Assembly (NCBI RefSeq): GCF_029962485.1
Contig: NZ_CP073639.1
Coordinates: 186,001 to 250,000 of the forward strand
Direction of reading: 5' to 3'
Length of the DNA stretch: 64,000 bases
From: Burkholderia cepacia
Lineage (GTDB): Bacteria > Pseudomonadota > Gammaproteobacteria > Burkholderiales > Burkholderiaceae
A model generated the notes under the pieces. That model saw only the letters and a list, made by a program, of their open reading frames with translations. It was not told the origin of the DNA and made no database searches. Positions 1 to 8,415 of this stretch are shown one piece after another. Position numbers and translations under genes: made by a program. The first letter of the stretch is position 1, and each line of letters opens with the position of its first letter.

Positions 1-775
1 CGCGCAGCCCATCATGTTCCACCATGGCTGGCCGCTGTCCGGCGACGACTGGGATGCACAGATGCTCTTCTTCGTACAGAAGGGCTATCGCGTGATCGCG
101 CACGACCGGCGCGGCCACGGCCGCTCGGCGCAAGTCTCGGACGGCCACGACATGGATCACTACGCCGCGGACGCATTCGCGGTCGTCGAGGCGCTCGACC
201 TGCGCAATGCCGTGCATATCGGTCACTCGACCGGTGGCGGCGAAGTCGCGCGTTACGTCGCGAAGCACGGCGAGCCGGCCGGCCGCGTCGCGAAGGCCGT
301 GCTGGTCAGCGCGGTACCGCCGCTGATGCTGAAAACCGAATCGAACCCCGAAGGCCTGCCGCTCGAGGTGTTCGACGGCTTCCGGAAAGCGCTCGCCGAC
401 AATCGCGCGCAGTTCTTCCTGGACGTGCCGAGCGGCCCGTTCTACGGGTTCAACCGGGAAGGTGCAACCGTGCATCAGGGCGTGATCCGCAACTGGTGGC
501 GCCAGGGCATGGAAGGCAGCGCGAAGGCGCACTACGAAGGCATCAAGGCGTTCTCGGAAACCGATCAGACCGGCGACCTGAAGTCGATCTCCGTCCCGAC
601 GCTCGTGCTGCACGGCGAAGACGACCAGATCGTGCCGATCGCGGATTCCGCGCTGAAGTCGGTCAAGCTGCTGAAGAACGGCACGCTGAAAACCTACCCG
701 GGCTATTCGCACGGGATGCTGACGGTCAACGCGGACGTCCTGAACGCCGACCTGCTGGCGTTCGTGCAGGCGTAA
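1..775 (+). CDS. Alpha/beta hydrolase, non-heme chloroperoxidase-like (5' partial)
   Basis: A cofactor-free alpha/beta-hydrolase of the chloroperoxidase/esterase group, probably cytosolic. The frame is open from base 2, so the gene begins upstream; about 15-20 residues seem to be missing. Seen: the oxyanion-side HHGWP motif at the N-terminus, the nucleophile elbow GHSTGG (Ser near residue 75), the acid in HGEDDQIVP, and the catalytic His in YSHGM near the C-terminus. Family knowledge: these enzymes hydrolyse esters or peracids and can halogenate in vitro; the natural substrate is unknown. It converges on the LysR gene, so no operon partner is visible here. Confidence 0.88.
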   Translation, partial: AQPIMFHHGWPLSGDDWDAQMLFFVQKGYRVIAHDRRGHGRSAQVSDGHDMDHYAADAFAVVEALDLRNAVHIGHSTGGGEVARYVAKHGEPAGRVAKAVLVSAVPPLMLKTESNPEGLPLEVFDGFRKALADNRAQFFLDVPSGPFYGFNREGATVHQGVIRNWWRQGMEGSAKAHYEGIKAFSETDQTGDLKSISVPTLVLHGEDDQIVPIADSALKSVKLLKNGTLKTYPGYSHGMLTVNADVLNADLLAFVQA

Positions 776-851
776 CGATGTCGGGCGCATGCCTGCTTCG
801 GCGGGCTGCGCCATGATGGGCGGCAGGCGATCCGACCGCCTGCCGCAGGTT

Positions 852-1772
852 TCAGCCCATCCCGTTGAAGCGGACGCCCGGACGCGTCAGGCGCGGCATC
901 CGGCTCGCCAGAAATGCATGCAGCTCGCGCACCTGCGCGGCCTTGCCGGAATCCTCGGGCCAGACGAGGTAGTACGCGTCGCCGGTGCTGACGGCAGTTT
1001 TGAACGGCAGCGCGAGTTGCTTCTCGTCGATTGCCTTCGCGCACAGCGCGAGGTCGCCGATCGAAATCCCGTGGCCGGCGATCGCCGCCGCCACCCCCTG
1101 TTCGAGCATGTCGAACACCTGCCCGCGCGTGATATCGACGTCCAGATCGTGGCCGCTGCCCTTGAGCCAGCGGCGCCAGTCGCGCCGGTCGGGCGACGGG
1201 TGAATCAGCTCGCACGCGGACGGGTTCGCACGTGCGAGCGTCGCGGTCGCGCGCGAGCACACCGGAATCAGCCATTCGTCGAACAACTTCACGCAGTGCG
1301 TGCTTTCGCCAAACCTGCCGGCGCCGAGCAGGATCGCGCAATCGTAGGATTCGCTGAAGAAATCGACCGTATCGACATCCATCCACACGCTCGCGATCTG
1401 CACTTCGAAGGCCGGCCGTGTGGCGCGAAAGGCGGCGAGCGCGTCGAGCAGCCAGCGCATCGTGAGCGTGGACGGCGCCTTGAGCCGCAGTACGTCGCGT
1501 TGCGTCTGGAACAGCATGCACGCTTCCTCGACTTGCCGGAAGCCGCGCCTCAGCCCCGACGCGAAGATGTGCGCCTCCGCCGTCACGGTCATCTTCGGCC
1601 CGCGCCGGACGAACAGCTTCCGGCCGAAGTAGGCCTCGAGCGTCTTCACATGCTTGCTGACCGCGCTTTGCGTCAGGCTCAGTTCCTCGGCGGCAAGCGT
1701 AAACGAGCCGGTGCGCGCGGCGCTTTCGAATGCGCGCAGCGCGTAGACGGGTGGGATCGGTTTGGCCTTCAT
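852..1772 (-). CDS. LysR-family transcriptional regulator (GcvA-like)
   Basis: DNA-binding regulator of 306 aa, a normal LTTR length. The N-terminal winged HTH is clear (ALRAFESAARTGSFTLAAEE, then LSLTQSAVSKHVKTLEAYFG), followed by a two-lobed effector-binding domain. The start codon lies only 12 bp from a T-N11-A dyad, which suggests autoregulation. It is transcribed divergently from the LysE exporter across 165 bp. Inference: it controls that exporter in response to an amino acid or similar effector, as is common for LysR/LysE pairs. The effector is unknown. Confidence 0.9.
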   Translation of the reverse strand: MKAKPIPPVYALRAFESAARTGSFTLAAEELSLTQSAVSKHVKTLEAYFGRKLFVRRGPKMTVTAEAHIFASGLRRGFRQVEEACMLFQTQRDVLRLKAPSTLTMRWLLDALAAFRATRPAFEVQIASVWMDVDTVDFFSESYDCAILLGAGRFGESTHCVKLFDEWLIPVCSRATATLARANPSACELIHPSPDRRDWRRWLKGSGHDLDVDITRGQVFDMLEQGVAAAIAGHGISIGDLALCAKAIDEKQLALPFKTAVSTGDAYYLVWPEDSGKAAQVRELHAFLASRMPRLTRPGVRFNGMG

Positions 1773-1783
1773 GGGTTTCGAAT

Positions 1784-1798
1784 ATGAATAAAACTCAT
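1784..1798. promoter_or_regulatory. Candidate LysR T-N11-A operator
   Basis: ATGAATAAAACTCAT is an inverted repeat (ATGA-N7-TCAT) containing T-N11-A, the classical LysR contact pattern. It lies in the divergent LysR/LysE promoter region close to the regulator's start codon. No footprint data; the assignment rests on pattern and position. Confidence 0.4.
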
Positions 1799-1937
1799 GT
1801 GATGCAACAGGATTTTCCGTTTTTCAGCAGTGGCCCGGACGCGCAATACTCCAGAAAACGGTGAAATTATGCGTGCTGGATCACCATGATGCCACCGTGA
1901 CCGGCCCATCCATCAATCGATAGAACAACTTTTTGTC

Positions 1938-2588
1938 ATGCCATTCCATTACCCGCTGCTGTTCGCCTATCTTGCCGCGATCGTGCTGCTCATCGCGACG
2001 CCCGGCCCGGTCGTCATGCTCGTGACGGGCACTGTTGCGCGACGCGGCTTCCGTCAGGGCATGCTGACCGCGGTGGGCGCGAATGCCGCGAGCCTCGTGA
2101 TGATCGCGGGCGCGATGCTGATGGTGTTCGGCGTCGTGCTCGTCAGCGATCGCCTGCTCGACGGGCTGCACGTGATCGGTTGTGTGTTCATCGCGGTGCT
2201 GGCGATCCGCACCTTGCTCGGCGAATGGCGCGCCGGCCGCATGCGCGGCAGCGGCGGCGCAGCGGCGGGCGAAGCGGTCCCGCAACCGCGCGGTTTGCCC
2301 GGCATCGTGCGCGGCTTTCTCGTCGGCATCGCGAATCCGAAGGACCTGCTGTTCTTCGTCGCGTTCTTTCCGCAGTTCGTCGCGATTACGCCGGACTCGC
2401 GCGTGAGCCTGGCGATCCTGGCCGCGCTGTGGATCGTGGTCGATTTCACGATCCTGACCGGCTACATGGCCGCGATCAACCATCCGCTGATTCACCGGAA
2501 GCAGCGCTGGATCACCGCATCGTCGGCGCTCGCGCTGCTCGTGATCGCGCTCGCGGGGCTCGCCGGCACGATCGCGGGAGCCGCGTAG
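1938..2588 (+). CDS. LysE/RhtB-family amino-acid exporter
   Basis: Inner-membrane efflux protein of 216 aa, matching the family's usual 200-220 aa. The N-terminus carries the LysE signature TPGPVV in the first hydrophobic segment, followed by about five more membrane segments and a basic cytoplasmic loop near residues 97-130. Family members export amino acids such as lysine, threonine, homoserine or cysteine metabolites; the substrate cannot be read from sequence. Its divergent LysR neighbour is the probable regulator. No strong ribosome binding site precedes the ATG, but no better start is present. Confidence 0.88.
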   Translation: MPFHYPLLFAYLAAIVLLIATPGPVVMLVTGTVARRGFRQGMLTAVGANAASLVMIAGAMLMVFGVVLVSDRLLDGLHVIGCVFIAVLAIRTLLGEWRAGRMRGSGGAAAGEAVPQPRGLPGIVRGFLVGIANPKDLLFFVAFFPQFVAITPDSRVSLAILAALWIVVDFTILTGYMAAINHPLIHRKQRWITASSALALLVIALAGLAGTIAGAA

Positions 2589-2646
2589 GGCATCGGCGAT
2601 CTGCGTTACGCTTCGTTTGCCCTGACTTCATCCATCGAGATCCCTC

Positions 2647-3021
2647 ATGTCCAGCACCGATCCGACTTTCTCCGAGCATCTTTTTTCCTACGGCACGCTG
2701 CAACTCGAACGGGTGCAGCTCGCCACCTTCGGCCGCAAACTCGACGGTCATGAAGATGCGATGCCCGGCTACGCGATGACGATGCTGAAGATCGAAGATC
2801 CGGAAGTGGTCGCGACGAGCGGGAAGACCCATCATCCGGTGGCGGCTTATACGGGCTGGGCCGGAGACCGCGTGACCGGCGCCGTGTTCGCGATCACGCG
2901 CGAGGAACTGCAGCACGCGGACGACTATGAAGTCGCCGCCTATCGCCGCGATCGCGTCATGCTCGAATCGGGCGTCTCGGCGTGGGTGTACGTCGACGCG
3001 AGTTCGCCGCGTCCGGACTGA
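2647..3021 (+). CDS. Gamma-glutamylcyclotransferase-fold (AIG2-like) protein
   Basis: Small cytosolic protein of 124 aa. It opens with the AIG2/GGCT fold signature LFSYGTLQLERVQ (YGTL loop) and has the conserved acidic residue region in ITREELQHADDYE, where the catalytic Glu of GGCT enzymes lies. Family members act on gamma-glutamyl amines or other substrates through an oxyproline-forming reaction; the role here is unknown. It follows the LysE gene by 58 bp on the same strand and could be co-transcribed. Confidence 0.8.
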   Translation: MSSTDPTFSEHLFSYGTLQLERVQLATFGRKLDGHEDAMPGYAMTMLKIEDPEVVATSGKTHHPVAAYTGWAGDRVTGAVFAITREELQHADDYEVAAYRRDRVMLESGVSAWVYVDASSPRPD

Positions 3022-3064
3022 CGCCCATGCACGTACCGGCTCGCCGTCGGCACGTTGCCACCCG

Positions 3065-3772
3065 CTAGTCGTTACGCAGGAACACGACGTAGCCGCGGAA
3101 CCACGGATTCGACGCGAGGTAGGGCGGCGCGTCCCACTCGCCGCCCTGGATCACGCCGACGCGAAATGGCAGTTGCAGCCGCGCGACGCGCGGCAGGTAG
3201 GCAGCGTAGTCGGGAATCGTGCGGCGCCCCTGGTAGGTCTGCACGACCACCTCGTCGACGATGCCCCTGAGCTGGTTGACCTGGTCGGTATCGATGCGGC
3301 TGCTCCAGTCGAGCAGCCCCGTGATGCTCAGCCGGCAATCGGCGGGCAGGGTCGTGCGCAGCGTCCGCAGGAATTCGAGGTAATCCTGCAGATGGCGAGT
3401 GCGCGCATCGAAATCGATCTGGATGCCGGTGATCGTGCTGCCCGACGCGCGCCAGCGTTCGAGCTGCGCGAGCATGATCTGCGTGACGCGCGGCGTCCAG
3501 CGCAGCGTATGCGCGCGATAGACGAGCCACATGTGCGCGTTGGGTGCCGGCGGCAGCGCGACGCCCTGCGCGATCACGCGGACTTGCGACTCGTCGCGCG
3601 GCGCAGCTTCGATCTGCCCTTGCAGCACGTAGACGGTGCGCGCGCCGCGCACGACGGCCTGCGGCTTCACGCCCGCCCACAGCCAGAACGCGTCGTACCG
3701 GGCGGCATCGACGGTGCCGGCCAGCGCGACGCGTGCGGCCAGCAACAGTGCGATGCACGCGATGCGCTTCAT
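3065..3772 (-). CDS. DUF3142 family exported protein
   Basis: Protein of 235 aa with a cleavable signal peptide (MKRIACIALLLAARVALA). The remainder resembles the DUF3142 family: a predicted TIM-barrel-like domain with alternating hydrophobic strands and acidic ends (ITGIQIDFD, DEVVVQTY, FRVGVIQGG). The acidic strand ends recall glycoside-hydrolase-like barrels, but no catalytic pair can be assigned. It starts 7 bp after the stop of the larger exported protein upstream, so the two almost certainly form one operon and probably act together in the periplasm or cell surface. Confidence 0.75.
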   Translation of the reverse strand: MKRIACIALLLAARVALAGTVDAARYDAFWLWAGVKPQAVVRGARTVYVLQGQIEAAPRDESQVRVIAQGVALPPAPNAHMWLVYRAHTLRWTPRVTQIMLAQLERWRASGSTITGIQIDFDARTRHLQDYLEFLRTLRTTLPADCRLSITGLLDWSSRIDTDQVNQLRGIVDEVVVQTYQGRRTIPDYAAYLPRVARLQLPFRVGVIQGGEWDAPPYLASNPWFRGYVVFLRND

Positions 3773-3779
3773 GCGGCGC

Positions 3780-5951
3780 TCACCAGTAGTAGCGGAGCTT
3801 CTGCGCCCACGGGCTGCCCGGATAGGCGGTCTTCAGCGTGTCGAACCAGCGCTTGCGCGTGTTCTTCGGCACCTCCTTGCCGCCGCATTCGTTGCTGCCC
3901 GCCGGCGCATAGCACTTGATCGCGCGGTAGAGCGCGTAGGCGCGGTCGTTCGGGTTCGCCTGCGCATCGGCCATGACCGTCACGTAGCTCGACATCCGTT
4001 CGTACGGCTTGCCCGCGAATTGCGACGGTGCGTTGCCGAGGGTCGGCGGCGGCGTGCGCGGGGTGCTCGACGGCGGCGTGTAACGCACCCACGGCGCCGA
4101 ATCGCCTTCGAGGTTGGCCACGAGCGGATTGAGGCGCACGAAATCGGCGAGACAGTTCAATCCTTTCGCGTCGGCGGGATTCTGCTGGAGTGTCGTCGCG
4201 ATGTCGCGCGCGGACGGGCAGGTATAGCCGTCGTCTTTCTTTGGGCCGGCCGCGATGAACGGCTTCAGCGGATCGGCCGGCGTGCCGGACACCAGTGCGG
4301 TATCGGCGATGAACTCCGCGTAGTGCGAACGCGTGAGTTCCTTGTACAGCAACGCATACAGCGCGGTGTCGCGCAGCGCGCCGCCGGCCGCCTGGTTTTG
4401 CGCCTGCGCGCGCAGCAGGTCCGCATTGGCCGCGCGCCTGAGCAGGACTGCACGAATCGCGGCGTTTTGCACGAGCGAATCGTCGGCGAACACGTCGTTG
4501 ACGAGCCCGGCCTGCTCCAGGTTGATCGCGAGCGCGAGTTCCAGCGCTTCACGCTGGAAACGGAATTTCGCGAGCGGGATCAGGTCGCGCCACAGCTGGC
4601 GTGCCTTGTCGCTCTGGCCGCTGTCTTCCAGCGCGAACGCGCGCAGCGCCTGCTGGCTCAGGCCGAAGTAGTCGAGCGGTGCGGCGGGCGTCTGCGGCAG
4701 CAGTTCGAGCGCGGCGTCCGGCTTGTGCCCGATCTGGACATACCAGGTCGCGAGCAGATAGTCGTAGAGCACGGGCGCGTTCGCGAAGCGCGGCTTCTGC
4801 GCCTGCAGTTCGTCCAGCGTAATCGGCTTGTTGCTGCTCGAATCGCCGCTGTCCGACACGCGCATGCGCATCAGGTCGACGGTCGCGAGCACGGTCGGCG
4901 ACTGGATCTGGCGTGCGTCGAAATCCGGTCCGAACAGCAGCTTGCTGTCGAGCTCGTTCGCCAGCTGCATCAGCGGCACGTTCGACGTCGCCGGCGACCA
5001 GCGCGCAAGCGCGTGCCCGTAAAGGTCGGCCTGCTGCGTGACGTTCCCGCCGAGCCACGCGACACGCCGCAACAGGCCCGTCGCGGACACCGCATAACGC
5101 CCTTGCGGATACACCTTCAGGTAGGTGCGAAATACCGTATTCGCGGCGTCGAGCGACACCTTCGCCACGCGCGCGCGCGTCGGCGTCGGGCTGTCGTTGT
5201 CGAACACGTTGGCCTGCGCGGCGTTCAGCTGCGCGCGCCCGGCCATGTAGAGCCCGGTTTCCTTCAGCCACGGGTTCGCGCTGTGCGAAGCCTTCGCGAA
5301 AGACTGGGTAGCGGTAAGGAAGTCGGCGCGATAGAACGCGTTGGTGCCGTCGAGGTATGCGGCGAACTGCTGGCCGAGCGGCGACTTGACCGGCGGTTTC
5401 GCCCACGCGGCGCTCGCACCGCCGGCGGCACAGGTCTTCTGCGCGATGTCGGTACGCGCCGCGCGCAGTCGTGTGGCTTCGTCGGCGGGCAGGCCGCCGG
5501 CGCCGGTCAGGGCATCGTCGAACGCATCGGCACCCGCGTTCATGCTGCGGCAGATGCTGCCTTCGCCGTCGGCATACCGGTTCGACGAGGCATCGGCATC
5601 CGTCGTGCCGCCGGCCTTCTCGGGCTCCTTCTGGCCGATGTCGATCCATCCGGAGAAGTCCATCGGGAACGGCACGATGATCTGGTTGATTCGGTCCTTC
5701 GCCGGGATGGCCTTCGGGTCCGGAAACACCTGCGCGACCTTGGCGCTGTCGACCATCAGCAGCATCGCGTTGACGCGCGTGTCGTTGGCGGGGCTCAGCA
5801 TCGGCAGGTTGGCGCACGAGTAGCCGGGCTGCCGGAGCGTGGTCGGTGCGTAGCAGCCGTCGTCGCCGCTGGCATGGGCGGCCGGAATCCAGAGCAGGCT
5901 GGCCGCCAGCGCGGCGAACAGGTGTCGGTGCAGCAATGGGTTGCTTGGCAT
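3780..5951 (-). CDS. Large exported helical-repeat protein, function unknown
   Basis: Predicted 723-aa periplasmic or outer-membrane protein. The frame stays open to 6104, but the ATG at 5951 is preferred because it begins directly with a signal peptide (MPSNPLLHRHLFAALAASLL...AHA) whereas the upstream extension is Arg-rich and low-complexity. The mature part is mostly alpha-helical with alanine- and leucine-rich segments resembling TPR/Sel1 solenoids, and carries several spaced Cys pairs (for example CYAP..YSC, CYAPAGSNEC) that suggest disulfides. It is translated just ahead of the DUF3142 gene. I do not recognise a function; a cell-surface or envelope assembly role is inference only. Confidence 0.7.
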   Translation of the reverse strand: MPSNPLLHRHLFAALAASLLWIPAAHASGDDGCYAPTTLRQPGYSCANLPMLSPANDTRVNAMLLMVDSAKVAQVFPDPKAIPAKDRINQIIVPFPMDFSGWIDIGQKEPEKAGGTTDADASSNRYADGEGSICRSMNAGADAFDDALTGAGGLPADEATRLRAARTDIAQKTCAAGGASAAWAKPPVKSPLGQQFAAYLDGTNAFYRADFLTATQSFAKASHSANPWLKETGLYMAGRAQLNAAQANVFDNDSPTPTRARVAKVSLDAANTVFRTYLKVYPQGRYAVSATGLLRRVAWLGGNVTQQADLYGHALARWSPATSNVPLMQLANELDSKLLFGPDFDARQIQSPTVLATVDLMRMRVSDSGDSSSNKPITLDELQAQKPRFANAPVLYDYLLATWYVQIGHKPDAALELLPQTPAAPLDYFGLSQQALRAFALEDSGQSDKARQLWRDLIPLAKFRFQREALELALAINLEQAGLVNDVFADDSLVQNAAIRAVLLRRAANADLLRAQAQNQAAGGALRDTALYALLYKELTRSHYAEFIADTALVSGTPADPLKPFIAAGPKKDDGYTCPSARDIATTLQQNPADAKGLNCLADFVRLNPLVANLEGDSAPWVRYTPPSSTPRTPPPTLGNAPSQFAGKPYERMSSYVTVMADAQANPNDRAYALYRAIKCYAPAGSNECGGKEVPKNTRKRWFDTLKTAYPGSPWAQKLRYYW

Positions 5952-6403
5952 TTTTCTTGTGCTGGGTAGGGGGCCGCGACGGCCGGGTCTCTCAGGCGGG
6001 GCGCGTCGCCCCGGCGCGTATCGTACCGCACGCGCGGCGACGGTTGCCGGTATGCGCCGGCGGGCCGGTTGCGTCGCTCGCCGCCGGGTGAAATGGAAGT
6101 CCACTCAGTGTGGACGCAACGCCACCTTGAATCCGGACTGCCTGAATTAAGATGCAGCCGGCAGTGACGGACATCCGACGATAGACGACCTGTCGTCGTT
6201 CTCGCTGAGCGACGGGGGCGGTTTGCCGAAAGCGGCGTTCGCATCGATCCGCACGACGGAGTCGATCGTGACCGGGGCGCGAAAGGATGCCGGTTTCCAT
6301 GCCTTATAAATAGCATTGCTTATTAATTTATTGGCAATGTGATGCGCTGTTTCGGCAAACGAAACATGAGCGTGCGCCGACAAATGAAAACAAGAGGATT
6401 CCG
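5952..6403. other. Intergenic region, divergent promoters
   Basis: About 450 bp without a convincing gene between the exported-protein operon (minus) and the eight-blade lipoprotein (plus). An AT-rich island at about 6301-6345 stands out against the GC-rich background and is the likely promoter of the lipoprotein gene. A short inverted repeat GTTTC-N7-GAAAC lies at about 6348-6364. A ribosome binding site (AAGAGGA) precedes the lipoprotein ATG. Confidence 0.5.
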
Positions 6404-7909
6404 ATGAAACCCATTACATGGATGGTCATGGCAGCCGCGCTCGCGCTGACTGCATGCGGCGGCGACGACGTCGCGCCGAACGGCGGTGCGTCGCTGTCGA
6501 CACCGAACAATCCCGGCTCGCCTTCTAGCCCGACCTCGCCCGGCGGCGGTTCGAGCGGCGGCCCGACGGGCGGTGGTACCACGCAGCCGCAGGCCGGCTG
6601 GTCGCAGGCTGTCGCGGCGGATGGCAAGGGGCCGGAGGGCGATCCCAGCGTGACGATCGACGCGAGCGGCAACGCGCTTGCGACCTGGATGACCAACGGC
6701 CCGGCCGGCGCGAACGGCAACGAGATGTGGGGTGCGCGTTATGTCGCGGGATCGGGCTGGGGCAGCGCGACACGACTCGACACCGGCGACGGCTCGCATT
6801 CGATGAACACCACGAGTTCGAGTCCGCCGCAACTGGTGGGCAACGCGAGCGGGCAGGCCGTCGCGTTCTGGACCGAATGGATGCCGGGCCCCAACACGTA
6901 CGCGCTATGGGCGCGCCCGTACAGCCCTGCCGGCGGATGGGGCGCGGCATTCGAACTGGTGCCGGACGTGACGGGTTCGACCTATTCGGCCGGGATCGAC
7001 AGCCAGGGCAACGCGCTCGTCGCCTGGACGCAGTCGATCAGCCTGCTCGATACGCGGATCGCCTGGTCGCGCTACACGCAGGCCGGACAGTGGTCGCCTG
7101 CGGCGGTGATCCAGATGCCGGTGCAGAGCGGCCCGGGCGCGGTGACCGGCGATACCGACAACGTGCGGCCGATGATCTCGGTCCTGTCGTCGGGCCGTGC
7201 CGTGCTCGCGTGGCGGCAGACCAACCATACGCACTCGGCGCTGTGGACGGCCACGTACGACGCGACCAACGGCTGGACCAACGTCAATCAGGCCGTGTCG
7301 AACACGAGCCTGTTCACGACGATCATCTCGCCGGTGGCCGGCATGGACGCGAAGGGCAACATCACGCTGCTCTGGGGGGAGATCGACGTGACGGGCGGCA
7401 AGATCTACACCGCCACGATGTCGCAACGCTACGTGTCCGGAACCGGGTGGCAGCCCGCGCAACCCGTCTCGCCGGCGATCGTGGAGCCGACGGGTTTCAT
7501 CGCCACGCCGATGCTGACCGTCAACGACAACGGCGTGGCCGCTGCGATGTGGGCGGAGGGCGGCGCGGCCCTGCAGGTGAGCGTGTCCGATGCCAGCGGG
7601 AACTGGGGGCCGCTGCAGCGACTGACGGAACACCTGAACGGCGCGGCTATCCAGTTCCCGCCGCTCGTGATCGATGCGGCCGGCAACGTAACGGCCGCAT
7701 GGCAGGACACGGGCTTGCCGGGCGCGTCGGCCGTCATCGCGGCCAGCTACCGGAAGGGCGCGTGGAGCGCGTCGACGGTGGCGGCGCAAAGCGCGTCGTG
7801 GCCGGCACTGGCCGTCAACGCGACGGGGGCGATGGCGCTCGCCTGGCTATCGTATGTCCCGAGCATCGGCAGCCAGGTGCAGGCCAGTTTCTATACGCCG
7901 GGCTCGTAA
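6404..7909 (+). CDS. Lipoprotein with eight repeated beta-propeller-like blades
   Basis: 501-aa lipoprotein: signal sequence with lipobox LTAC at residues 15-18, then a Gly/Ser/Pro/Thr-rich linker to about residue 60. The rest is built of eight repeats of roughly 45-60 aa, each with a core resembling D-x-x-G-x-A-x-x-x-W (GNALATW, GQAVAFW, GNALVAW, GRAVLAW, GNITLLW, GVAAAMW, GNVTAAW, GAMALAW). This spacing suggests an eight-bladed beta-propeller displayed on the outer membrane. The function is unknown; carbohydrate or protein binding is inference. A second small lipoprotein gene follows 32 bp downstream, probably in the same operon. Confidence 0.8.
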   Translation: MKPITWMVMAAALALTACGGDDVAPNGGASLSTPNNPGSPSSPTSPGGGSSGGPTGGGTTQPQAGWSQAVAADGKGPEGDPSVTIDASGNALATWMTNGPAGANGNEMWGARYVAGSGWGSATRLDTGDGSHSMNTTSSSPPQLVGNASGQAVAFWTEWMPGPNTYALWARPYSPAGGWGAAFELVPDVTGSTYSAGIDSQGNALVAWTQSISLLDTRIAWSRYTQAGQWSPAAVIQMPVQSGPGAVTGDTDNVRPMISVLSSGRAVLAWRQTNHTHSALWTATYDATNGWTNVNQAVSNTSLFTTIISPVAGMDAKGNITLLWGEIDVTGGKIYTATMSQRYVSGTGWQPAQPVSPAIVEPTGFIATPMLTVNDNGVAAAMWAEGGAALQVSVSDASGNWGPLQRLTEHLNGAAIQFPPLVIDAAGNVTAAWQDTGLPGASAVIAASYRKGAWSASTVAAQSASWPALAVNATGAMALAWLSYVPSIGSQVQASFYTPGS

Positions 7910-7941
7910 CGGGCTCGCGCCGCGAATTCGAAGGAGAAACC

Positions 7942-8268
7942 ATGAAAAGAACCTTGCATCGCACCGTCCGGAGCGCACTGGGCATCACGGTCGCCGGCCT
8001 CGTGCTGTCCGCGTGCGGCACGACGCAGATGAACATGATCGACGTGCAGACGTCGACCGCGAAAACGCTCGGGCTCGCGTCGTCGGACGAGATCACCGTC
8101 GCCAACGTGCAGTACGGGAAAAAGGATGGGCTGGGCGGCCAGAAAGTGAGTTACGACGCGACGACCGGCAAGGGGCGGCGTTTCGGCTGTACGGTGTTCA
8201 TGATTCCGGGGCTCACGCCGATCGATCGGCCGACGTACAACAACTGGGAATGCCATCCGCAACGCTGA
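7942..8268 (+). CDS. Small lipoprotein, function unknown
   Basis: 108-aa predicted lipoprotein. The signal peptide ends in lipobox LSAC (LVLSACGTT). The mature part of about 80 residues is soluble and contains two Cys residues (RFGCTVFM and NWECHP) that may form a disulfide. Start chosen at 7942 because a strong GGAG ribosome binding site (AAGGAGAAACC) precedes this ATG. It lies just downstream of the eight-blade lipoprotein and is followed by a dyad that may end the transcript. Confidence 0.75.
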   Translation: MKRTLHRTVRSALGITVAGLVLSACGTTQMNMIDVQTSTAKTLGLASSDEITVANVQYGKKDGLGGQKVSYDATTGKGRRFGCTVFMIPGLTPIDRPTYNNWECHPQR

Positions 8269-8278
8269 TGGCCGCGGT

Positions 8279-8311
8279 GTCGACGGCGCCCGTCACAGGG
8301 CGCCGGTCGAC
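8279..8311 (+). terminator. Strong hairpin after the lipoprotein pair
   Basis: Inverted repeat GTCGACGGCGCCC / GGGCGCCGGTCGAC with one bulged base and a 6-nt loop, beginning 10 bp after the small lipoprotein stop. There is no clear T-tract, so it may be a weak or Rho-assisted terminator or an mRNA 3' end stabiliser. Confidence 0.45.
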
Positions 8312-8415
8312 TGCTTGAGTGGACGATATGCCGCGTCGGCCTTGCGCCGGCGCAATTTGGTCCGATAATCGACGAACCGATTCCTCCTTTTCCACCGGTT
8401 CGATAAAAAACTGTC

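Noticed and set aside
3636..5969. 777-aa plus-strand open frame
   Set aside because: Antisense to the signal-peptide-bearing 723-aa gene; Arg/Ala/Gly-rich with no domain, typical of GC-rich shadow frames.
6147..6383. Minus-strand 78-aa frame in the 6-kb intergenic region
   Set aside because: No ribosome binding site and it covers the AT-rich promoter island.
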